12,255 bases of DNA, from NCBI GenBank assembly GCA_039198835.1, contig JBCCTH010000077.1:1-12255 (forward strand). Direction: 5' to 3'. Below, in pieces: positions 6,116 to 12,255 of the stretch. A model generated the notes under the pieces. The model was given only the letters and a program-made list of their open reading frames with translations, made no database searches and had not been told where the DNA came from. How positions within the stretch are numbered: the stretch's first letter is position 1; each line of letters begins with the position of its first letter. The stretch comes from Shimia_B sp039198835 (GTDB lineage Bacteria; Pseudomonadota; Alphaproteobacteria; Rhodobacterales; Rhodobacteraceae). A program made the translations under genes and the position numbers.

Positions 6116-7497
6116 AGGAGCACCACTGCCGCAAGGCCCAGAAAGGCAAAGAAACCGACGACATCGGTGACAGTGGTCACAAAAGCGCCCGAGGCAAGGG
6201 CCGGGTCGATCCCGAGCCGCTCCAGCGCCACGGGGATGATCGTGCCCGCAAGGCCCGCCACCACGAGGTTGATCACCATCGCCGCCGCGATCACCGCGCC
6301 AAGCGCGGGGGAGCCGAACCAAAGAATGCCGACAACGCCCATCACGACCGCGAAGATAACCCCGTTGACGAGCCCCACGAGGCATTCGCGCCGGATCACG
6401 CGCCAGACATTGGCGCCTGTCAAATCCTTGGTCGCGATTGATCGCACCGCGACGGTGAGCGATTGCGTTCCCGCATTCCCACCCATCGAGGCCACGATCG
6501 GCATCAGCACGGCGAGCGCCACGATCTGAGCAATCGCCATCTCGAATTGCGCGATCACGAGGGAGGCGAGGATCGCCGTGATAAGGTTGACAAAAAGCCA
6601 GGGGAAGCGGCGTTTTGTCGTCGCGATGACCCGGTCCGTGAGCGAGCCTTCCTGCACGCCCGCGAGGCGCAAAATATCTTCTTCGGCTTCCTCGCCCAGC
6701 ACGAACATGGCGTCATCGATCGTTATCACGCCGACAAGACGCTCATTTTCGTCAATAACCGGCGCGCTGATCAAATGATATTGGTTGAACGCGTAAGCGA
6801 CCTCTTCTTCATCCTGGTCCACCGGGATGGTGCGAAAGCTGTCTTCACGAATGTCTTTGAGTTTGACCGCGCGCTTTGATCCCAAAAGCCGCCCGAGTGT
6901 GACATATCCCGTGGGCCGCATGCGCGGATCGACGAGGATCATGTGATAGAATTGCTCTGGCAAATCCTCGGAAGCGCGCAAGAAATCAATCGCCTCACCC
7001 ACATCCCAATGCTCGGGCGCCATGACGACCTCGCGCTGCATCAGGCGGCCCGCTGACTCCTCCGGATAGGCCAGGGATTGCTCCACAACCACCCGGTCGG
7101 CATCGTCCAGCGCCTCAAGGATCGCCTCTTTTTGCGGCTCCTCGAGATCTTCAAGAATGTCGACCACATCATCGGATTCAAGATCGCGCACCGCCTCGGA
7201 AAGAACGCGCGCGGGCAGGAATTCGATGATTTCCTCGCGTACCCCCTCGCTGATTTCAGAGAGCACGTCGCCATCGATGATATCGGCGGCAAGAACCAGA
7301 AGCTCGCGCCGCGGGCCGGTATCGATCTGTTCGAGGAGATCGGCGATATCGGCCGGATGAAGCGGCTCAAGGAGCGCATCAAGGCGCGCGCGGTCGCCCG
7401 AGGCCATCGCCAGCCTGACCTGGGGCGCCAGGCGATTGTCTAAATCATAGCCATCCTGCGGATCATCTTCCGTGATTTCTGGATCGATCTCGGCCAT
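6112..7497 (-). CDS. mgtE: MgtE-type magnesium transporter
   Basis: A 461-residue protein with the full MgtE layout. The superhelical N domain is at about 25-140 (LHPADIADLLEQ, EFLPARVLSEAVRDLESDDVVDILEDL). Two CBS domains span about 150-270 (YPEESAGRLM at 144-153 opens the first; SAPVIDENERLVGVITIDD is in the second). A connecting helix leads to a five-helix membrane domain at about 300-461, containing PIVASMGGNAGTQSL (333-347) and TTVTDVVGF (441-449). Asp445 matches the pore Asp that binds Mg2+ in the Thermus protein. MgtE is a dimeric inner-membrane Mg2+ channel closed by Mg2+ bound to the N and CBS domains, and the many acidic residues at those interfaces are present. GGAG six bases before ATG 7497 supports the start. 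It is first in a two-gene unit with the cyclo-ligase and divergent from guanine deaminase across 49 bases. Confidence 0.96.
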   Translation of the reverse strand: MAEIDPEITEDDPQDGYDLDNRLAPQVRLAMASGDRARLDALLEPLHPADIADLLEQIDTGPRRELLVLAADIIDGDVLSEISEGVREEIIEFLPARVLSEAVRDLESDDVVDILEDLEEPQKEAILEALDDADRVVVEQSLAYPEESAGRLMQREVVMAPEHWDVGEAIDFLRASEDLPEQFYHMILVDPRMRPTGYVTLGRLLGSKRAVKLKDIREDSFRTIPVDQDEEEVAYAFNQYHLISAPVIDENERLVGVITIDDAMFVLGEEAEEDILRLAGVQEGSLTDRVIATTKRRFPWLFVNLITAILASLVIAQFEMAIAQIVALAVLMPIVASMGGNAGTQSLTVAVRSIATKDLTGANVWRVIRRECLVGLVNGVIFAVVMGVVGILWFGSPALGAVIAAAMVINLVVAGLAGTIIPVALERLGIDPALASGAFVTTVTDVVGFFAFLGLAAVVLL

Positions 7498-7515
7498 GGC
7501 GCGCTCCGCGATTGT

Positions 7516-7531
7516 GGCTGGCGGGCCAGCC
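7516..7531. promoter_or_regulatory. Perfect inverted repeat between mgtE and guanine deaminase
   Basis: GGCTGGC (7516-7522) and GCCAGCC (7525-7531) are exact reverse complements separated by two bases. They sit near the centre of the 49-base gap between divergent starts at 7497 and 7547. The two-base spacer suits a protein-binding dyad better than an RNA hairpin. No -35/-10 pair is convincing in the gap. A shared operator is inferred. Confidence 0.4.
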
Positions 7532-7546
7532 CTCTAGGCACGGGAT

Positions 7547-8833
7547 ATGACCAAACACCTTCTTCTTGGCCAGACCTTAGCGTTCGATGGCAACCCCTTC
7601 ACCGCCCCCTGGCAGGACGTGACGCAACTTTCATCAAGCGGCGCGGTTCTCGTCGAAGACGGCCGCATCATGGCCGTCGGTCAACCCACTGATCTCTTGG
7701 CCGAACACCGCGACGCCACTCTCGTCGATTATGGCGGGCATCTCATCTTGCCCGGCTTTGTCGATGCCCATGCCCATTATCCCCAGACCGCCATGATCGC
7801 TTCCTGGGGCAAGCGGCTGATCGACTGGCTCAATGAGTATACCTTCCCTGAAGAAACCCGCTTTCAAGAGCCGGGTTACGCGCGCGACATCGCAGGGCGC
7901 TATCTCGATCTCTTGCTCGCCCATGGCACGACTAGCGTCTGCACCTATTGCACCACCGCGCCCGCCTCGGTCGAGGCCATCTTTGAAGCCGCCGAAGCGC
8001 GCGGCATGCGCATTCTGGCGGGCAAGACCTGCATGGATCGCAACGCCCCGGCCCCGCTGACCGACACCGCAACCCGCGCCTATGATGAAAGCAAATCGCT
8101 TTTGGAGCGTTGGCATGGCAAGGGCCGCGCGGGCTATGTGATCACACCGCGCTTCGCGCCCACCTCAAGCGCCGCGCAGATGGAGGCGCTCGGCGCGCTC
8201 TGGGCCGAGCACCCCGATTGCCTGATGCAAACCCATCTCTCTGAACAACGCGAAGAGATCGCCTGGGTGAAAGAGCTTTTCCCCGATGCCCGCGATTATC
8301 TCGATGTTTATGAGCGCTTTTCGCTCGTGGGAGAGCGGGCGCTTTTTGGCCATGCGATCCACCTGGAGGCGCGCGAGATCGACCGGCTGCGCGACCTCGG
8401 CGCGGCTCTCGTTCACTGCCCGACATCCAACACCTTCATCGGCTCGGGCCTGTTTGACATGGGCCTTGCGCGCCAGGGTCTCCGCGTGGGGCTGGCCACC
8501 GATACAGGCGGCGGCTCATCTTTCTCGATGTTGCGCACGATGGCCGCGGCCTATGAGATCGCGCAATTACGGGGCACCGCGCTCCACCCCGCGCAGCTCT
8601 TGTGGCTGGCGACAGAAGGCTCGGCGCAGGCCTTGCATCTCGGCGGCAAGATAGGGCGGCTCGCCGCCGGCGCAGAGGCAGATATCACCGTGCTCGATCT
8701 TGCCTCGACTGCCGCCCTGGCCCAGCGCCATGCCCATGCGCGCGACCCCTGGGAGGCGATCTTTCCCACGATCATGATGGGCGATGACCGCGCGGTTGCC
8801 GATGTCTGGGTTGCGGGAAAGCGGCGCGGCTAG
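7547..8833 (+). CDS. guaD: Guanine deaminase
   Basis: A 428-residue amidohydrolase that hydrolyses guanine to xanthine and ammonia in the cytoplasm. Motifs in order: PGFVDAHAHYPQT (69-81; metal ligands H75 and H77), LNEYTFPEE (95-103), KTCMDRNAP (160-168), ITPRFAPTSS (199-208; R202 matches the purine-contacting Arg), QTHLSEQ (228-234; ligand H230 and catalytic E233), GHAIHL (268-273; H269), HCPTSN (290-295) and ATDTGGGSSFSML (317-329; D319). YPQT, MDRN and TPRFA together separate guanine deaminase from related chlorohydrolases and adenosine-type deaminases. The ATG at 7547 is the start closest to the usual N-terminus; the ribosome site is weak (CGGGA). It is divergent from mgtE. Its TAG stop lies inside a CTAG shared with the stop of the convergent Mo-enzyme. 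With the 8-oxoguanine deaminase at the right edge it marks a purine-breakdown locus. Confidence 0.95.
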   Translation: MTKHLLLGQTLAFDGNPFTAPWQDVTQLSSSGAVLVEDGRIMAVGQPTDLLAEHRDATLVDYGGHLILPGFVDAHAHYPQTAMIASWGKRLIDWLNEYTFPEETRFQEPGYARDIAGRYLDLLLAHGTTSVCTYCTTAPASVEAIFEAAEARGMRILAGKTCMDRNAPAPLTDTATRAYDESKSLLERWHGKGRAGYVITPRFAPTSSAAQMEALGALWAEHPDCLMQTHLSEQREEIAWVKELFPDARDYLDVYERFSLVGERALFGHAIHLEAREIDRLRDLGAALVHCPTSNTFIGSGLFDMGLARQGLRVGLATDTGGGSSFSMLRTMAAAYEIAQLRGTALHPAQLLWLATEGSAQALHLGGKIGRLAAGAEADITVLDLASTAALAQRHAHARDPWEAIFPTIMMGDDRAVADVWVAGKRRG

Positions 8834-11130
8834 CTGTCGCGCGCCACAAAGCGGGGCGGCTCATGGGCCGCGATCTCGGGGGGCGTTTCATCAAAACGGG
8901 CGATCATCACCCGCGCTGAATGCGCCGCTGGCCCCTGGCTCCAGTCCGAGCTTCTTTTATCATGGGTGAGGACATTGGGGTTACCGTGGCGGCAATCGCC
9001 CTTGTCATCGGGGTCATACCAAGCGCCCGTCCACAAAAAGAGCGCGCCCGGCGCGATATCATCGGTGACCGACGCGCCCGCGAGACACGCCCCCCGTTCA
9101 TTGGAAAGGCGCACGATGTCGCCGTCGCGTATCCCATGGGCGGCGGCGTCAAGCGGGTTGATCAAGACCGGCTCGCGCCCCCCGATCTTGGCCTCCAGGC
9201 TCAGCGCGCCGTTGTCAAATTGCGAATGAAGCCGCGTGCCGGGCTGACCTGACAAGAGTGCCAGGCTCCCTTCAGGCGCGGGGTCGCGGGGCGCGTTCCA
9301 GGTCGCGTGGCCCGCGCAGTCGGAAAGGTCAAACCCGGCCACCACCGGCGAAAAGAGCGCGATCTTGCCCGAAGGCGTCGGGCGGGGATGCGCCTCCGGA
9401 TCTTGCCGGAAGCCCGCCAGAAAGACCTGCCCCGCGCGCCCCTCATCGAGCGTGAGAGGCCCGCCGGCGATGAAATCCTCCCAAGGGGGGAGCGCATGGC
9501 CCGCTTTTTGGGCACTATCGCGTGTCTCTTGCCAAAGGCGTTTGAGCCAACCCGCTTCGCTCAAACCCTCGGTGAAGGCCTGCTTGAGCCCCAACCGGCC
9601 CGCGAGAGCGCTCAATATCGCATATTCCGTGCGGGCCTGCCCCGGCGGCGCGACGCTCTTTTGCATCGGAACAAGCACATTGTCCGATTTTCCAGCCCCG
9701 AAATCCTCGCGCTCGGCGGCGGCCGCCACCGGTAACACGAGATCGGCATGGCGGGCGGTGGCCGTCCAGTTGATTTCATTCACGGTGATGAAGTCAGGCT
9801 CTTTGAAGGCCCTACTCAAGCGTTTGAGATCTTGGTGATGGTGAAAGGGGTTTCCGCCTGCCCACCACACCATGCGCGCATGGGGCAGCACATGCTCTGC
9901 GCCGTCATGGCGATAGGGCGCGCCGGGCGACAACAGCATCTCTGCGAGCATCGCCACCGGGATCGATGTTTTCACCGGGTTCGTGCCTTGCGGGAGCGCC
10001 GCCCAGCGGAAGGGGCGCTCCACCGCGCCGACATGGCCGTTCACAGCATATCCGATGCCGTATCCCCCGCCCGGCAGACCGATCTGGCCCAGAAGGCTCG
10101 CCAGAGTGACACAGGCCCAGAGCGGCTGCTCGCCCCAATCGGCGCGTTGCAGGCTCGCGGCGCAGGTGATGAACGTGCGCCCTTTGGCCATTGCGCGCGC
10201 GAGATCGCGGATCTGATCAGGTGCGAGCCCGGTGATCGCGCTTGCCCATTGCGCGCTTTTGCGCAGGCCGTCGGCGCGCCCGTCGAGATAGGCGGCAACG
10301 GTCTCGAAGCCGCTGGTGTAGCGCGCAAGAAAGGCGCGGTCATGGCGCTCTTCTTCGATGAGCGTCTGACAGAGCGCGAGCATGAGGGCGGTATCTGTCC
10401 CTGGTTTGACGGGCATCCAGGCCGCGCCAAGGGCTGCATCCATATCGCGCCTGAGCGGGCTCACATTGATAAAGCGCACGCCCCGCTCCCGGCAACGCTT
10501 GAGCGCCCCAAAGAGGAGATGGCGCGAATTGCCGCCATCGCAGATCTGCATGTTGCGGCCCGCAAGCCCGCCAAAAGAGACAACCAGATCAGCGTGCTCG
10601 GCGATGTTGTCCCACCGCGTTGCCTCCACGAGGTGGTCGCGGAACGCGCCGCCAACGATATGCGGCATAGCCACCAGCGCAGCTTGATAGCTATAATTGC
10701 CGTGGCTCGAGACAAATCCACCGAAGCAGTTGAGAAAGCGTTTGAGCTGGCTTTGGGCATGGTGAAAGCGCCCCGCGCTCGCCCAGCCATAGGAGCCCGC
10801 AAAGAGGCTCTCATTGCCATGGCGTTCCTTGAGGGTGGTGAGTTCGCGCGCCAGCAGCTCAAGCGCGGCCTCCCAGCTCAGTTCGACAAACGCATCGCGC
10901 CCGCGCCCCGCCCCGCCATCACCCGCAAGCCACCCGCATCGGATGGCGGGCCGCAGCACCCGCGCGCGCCCGGTCAGCGACGCGGCAAGATTTGCATCAA
11001 GATCCGAAGGAGCCGGGTCCAGGGGATGGGGGTCAATATGGGTGATACGGCCATTGCGGGCATGGACGATGCCAATGCCCCAGTGGTTTGAAGTCAGCTT
11101 TTGGGCGCTGCGTTCCATGCCGCTTTCCAT
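8830..11130 (-). CDS. BisC/TorZ-type molybdopterin oxidoreductase (DMSO reductase family)
   Basis: About 766 residues from the chosen ATG at 11130. The protein aligns by eye along its length with E. coli BisC: HWGIGIV near the N-terminus, FAGSYGWASAGRFHHA (from 110), GNYSYQAA (144-151), PLRRDMDAALG, GTDTALMLAL, LLGQIGLPGGGYG, WWAGGNPFHHHQDLKRL, HADLVLP, GQPGTRLHSQFDNG and the C-terminal PNVLTHDKRSSDW. Ser147 in the GNYS motif matches the Mo-coordinating Ser of DMSO, TMAO and biotin-sulfoxide reductases. No N-terminal Fe-S cysteine motif and no twin-arginine signal are seen, so it is probably a cytoplasmic bis-MGD enzyme reducing sulfoxides or N-oxides; the exact substrate is unknown. The frame opens to 11256, but those extra residues do not resemble the family and would overlap the upstream gene; ATG 11118 is another candidate start. 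It lies 58 bases after the 8-oxoguanine deaminase gene. Confidence 0.9.
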   Translation of the reverse strand: MESGMERSAQKLTSNHWGIGIVHARNGRITHIDPHPLDPAPSDLDANLAASLTGRARVLRPAIRCGWLAGDGGAGRGRDAFVELSWEAALELLARELTTLKERHGNESLFAGSYGWASAGRFHHAQSQLKRFLNCFGGFVSSHGNYSYQAALVAMPHIVGGAFRDHLVEATRWDNIAEHADLVVSFGGLAGRNMQICDGGNSRHLLFGALKRCRERGVRFINVSPLRRDMDAALGAAWMPVKPGTDTALMLALCQTLIEEERHDRAFLARYTSGFETVAAYLDGRADGLRKSAQWASAITGLAPDQIRDLARAMAKGRTFITCAASLQRADWGEQPLWACVTLASLLGQIGLPGGGYGIGYAVNGHVGAVERPFRWAALPQGTNPVKTSIPVAMLAEMLLSPGAPYRHDGAEHVLPHARMVWWAGGNPFHHHQDLKRLSRAFKEPDFITVNEINWTATARHADLVLPVAAAAEREDFGAGKSDNVLVPMQKSVAPPGQARTEYAILSALAGRLGLKQAFTEGLSEAGWLKRLWQETRDSAQKAGHALPPWEDFIAGGPLTLDEGRAGQVFLAGFRQDPEAHPRPTPSGKIALFSPVVAGFDLSDCAGHATWNAPRDPAPEGSLALLSGQPGTRLHSQFDNGALSLEAKIGGREPVLINPLDAAAHGIRDGDIVRLSNERGACLAGASVTDDIAPGALFLWTGAWYDPDDKGDCRHGNPNVLTHDKRSSDWSQGPAAHSARVMIARFDETPPEIAAHEPPRFVARDS

Positions 11131-11188
11131 GCCGCCCGGGCCCTCAAATGACGTTCGGGAAGCGTGGCAGAGCCAGCGAGGCCTGTCA

Positions 11189-12255
11189 TCATCTTTCGCC
11201 CGCCCTGAGCCGCGCGACACCCGCCCGTTGCGCCTTGAGCGCGCCTTCAAGATCAAAGCTCACAATCTGCCCATCGCGCACAATCTGGCGGCCCTCGACG
11301 AAAAGATGGCTGACGCGGCGCGGCCCGGCCAGAAGGAAGGCGGCCGGGTCCCAGCTTCCGGCGGTGTCCACGCCGCTTATATCCCAAAGCGCGATATCGG
11401 CGCGCATCCCCACTTTGAGCTGCCCCAGATCGTTGCGCCCCAAAACCCGCGCGCCGCCGCGCGTCGCGATCGCAAGCGCTTCTCTTGGGCCCATCGCGCC
11501 CGCACCCGAGACAAGCCTTTGCAAAAGCATGGCCTGGCGCGCCTCATCGACGAGCGACCCCGCATCATTGGAGGCAGAGCCATCCACTCCGAGCCCAACA
11601 GGCACGCCCGCATCGCGCATCGCGCGAATGGGCGCGACGCCCGAGGCAAGGCGGCAATTTGAGCAGGGGCAATGGGCAACCCCGGTCCCCGTTCGGGCAA
11701 AGAGCGCGATCTCTTGCGCATCGAGCTTCACGCAATGCGCATGCCAAACATCTTCGCCAACCCAGCCCAGTTCTTCGGCATAATCGCCCGGACGGCAGCC
11801 AAAATTCTCGAGCGAATAGGCGATATCTTCGTCATTCTCCGCCAGGTGCGTGTGCATCATCACGCCTTTGTCACGGGCCAGGAGAGCCGCATCGCGCATG
11901 AGCTCACGGCTCACCGAGAAGGGCGAACAGGGGGCAACGCCCACGCGCACCATCGCGCCGTCGCGCCCATCGTGGAAGGCATCGATGACGCGGATCGCAT
12001 CCTCAAGGATCGCGCCCTCGTCTTCGACAAGGCTGTCGGGCGGCAGGCCACCGGCGCTTTCCCCGATCGACATCGCGCCGCGCGTCGGGTGAAAGCGCAG
12101 CCCCACATCGCGCGCGGCAGCGATGGTATCGTCAAGGCGCGCGCCATTCGGATAAAGGTAAAGATGGTCCGAGCTAAGCGTGCATCCCGAAAGCGCAAGT
12201 TCCGCCAAGCCGATCTGGGCTGAGACGAAAAAGTCACCCGGCGTCATCCGCGCCC
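11189..12255 (-). CDS. 8-oxoguanine deaminase-type amidohydrolase (5' end outside window)
   Basis: The frame is open to the right edge; the Met at 12247 is internal by comparison with the family, so about 100 N-terminal residues with the first HxH metal motif are missing. Numbering from that Met: SGCTLSSDHLYLYPNGARLDD (from 20), SIGESAGGLPPDSLVEDE (60-77), APCSPFSVSRELM (105-117), THLAEN (133-138; H134, E137), WHAHCV (168-173), AHCPCSNCRLASG (191-203) and GLGVDGSASND (218-228; D222). DHLYLYPNGARLDD and GGLPPDSLVED are typical of the group containing Pseudomonas PA0142, which deaminates 8-oxoguanine to urate; related proteins are often labelled hydroxydechloroatrazine ethylaminohydrolase. Substrate assignment rests on these motifs from memory and was not tested by search. 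It reads into the Mo-enzyme gene, probably as one unit. Confidence 0.87.
   Translation of the reverse strand, partial: ARMTPGDFFVSAQIGLAELALSGCTLSSDHLYLYPNGARLDDTIAAARDVGLRFHPTRGAMSIGESAGGLPPDSLVEDEGAILEDAIRVIDAFHDGRDGAMVRVGVAPCSPFSVSRELMRDAALLARDKGVMMHTHLAENDEDIAYSLENFGCRPGDYAEELGWVGEDVWHAHCVKLDAQEIALFARTGTGVAHCPCSNCRLASGVAPIRAMRDAGVPVGLGVDGSASNDAGSLVDEARQAMLLQRLVSGAGAMGPREALAIATRGGARVLGRNDLGQLKVGMRADIALWDISGVDTAGSWDPAAFLLAGPRRVSHLFVEGRQIVRDGQIVSFDLEGALKAQRAGVARLRAGER

Noticed and set aside
6116..6385. N-terminal extension of the cyclo-ligase frame to 6385
   Set aside because: The extra residues are a shadow of the mgtE membrane domain; the family length of about 193 is reached from the GTG at 6115.
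5417..6529. A 370-codon plus-strand open frame opposite the cyclo-ligase and mgtE
   Set aside because: It crosses two recognisable minus-strand genes and their coupled junction, has no domain-like pattern and is an artefact of codon bias.
7498..7546. Mg2+-sensing riboswitch before mgtE
   Set aside because: The leader space is only 49 bases before the divergent gene, far too short for an M-box, and no such fold is visible.
9748..11091. A 447-codon open frame on the plus strand opposite the Mo-enzyme gene
   Set aside because: It lies wholly antisense to a well-supported gene, shows no family motifs and is rich in Arg/Ala/Pro; long antisense frames are common in GC-rich DNA.
11131..11256. N-terminal extension of the Mo-enzyme to the ATG at 11256
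   Set aside because: The 42 extra residues do not resemble the family or a twin-arginine signal and would overlap the upstream deaminase gene.

Overview
This is a GC-rich (roughly 60-65%), gene-dense 12.3 kb piece of a bacterial chromosome. Protein style, GTG/ATG starts, 4-base gene overlaps and the run 5-formyltetrahydrofolate cyclo-ligase / YmdB-type phosphoesterase / DMT transporter / SLC13 permease suggest an alphaproteobacterium, most likely of the Rhodobacterales. That placement is from memory of gene neighbourhoods, not from a search. I see no insertion sequence, phage gene, CRISPR array, tRNA or rRNA.

Left part (1-1735). The 3' end of an SLC13-type permease (+) meets a LysR regulator (-), and their stop codons overlap. 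The regulator is divergent from a small DUF1330 gene (+). The AT-rich 132-base gap between them holds a 24-base palindrome overlapping candidate promoters in both directions, the usual layout for an autoregulated LysR gene and its target. The DUF1330 gene has an in-frame TAA where the family normally continues, and the missing C-terminal strand is still encoded just downstream. A large imperfect hairpin follows.

Middle part (1735-7497, all -). Two units read leftwards. mgtE (Mg2+ channel) overlaps a GTG-started 5-formyltetrahydrofolate cyclo-ligase gene, which ends at a weak terminator-like hairpin. After a 239-base gap come a YmdB/TIGR00282 metallophosphoesterase, an EamA-type DMT transporter and a complete SLC13 permease with two RCK_C domains, all overlapping or nearly abutting. 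The complete SLC13 permease is a paralogue of the truncated one at the left edge.

Right part (7547-12255). This is a purine-catabolism neighbourhood. Guanine deaminase (+, guanine to xanthine) is divergent from mgtE across only 49 bases, which contain a perfect 7-base inverted repeat. It converges on a BisC/TorZ-type molybdopterin oxidoreductase (-), sharing a palindromic CTAG for both stops. Upstream of that gene, and probably in the same transcript, is an 8-oxoguanine deaminase (-, 8-oxoguanine to urate) that runs off the right edge.

Most of the window is recognisable metabolism and transport, and I found no clearly new multi-gene system. The points most worth following up are the Mo-enzyme placed between two guanine-type deaminases, the interrupted DUF1330 gene, the Asn-to-Asp change at a metal-ligand position of the YmdB-like enzyme, and several unexplained inverted repeats in the short gaps. 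No stretch longer than 300 bases lacks a gene; the longest gap is 5295-5533.
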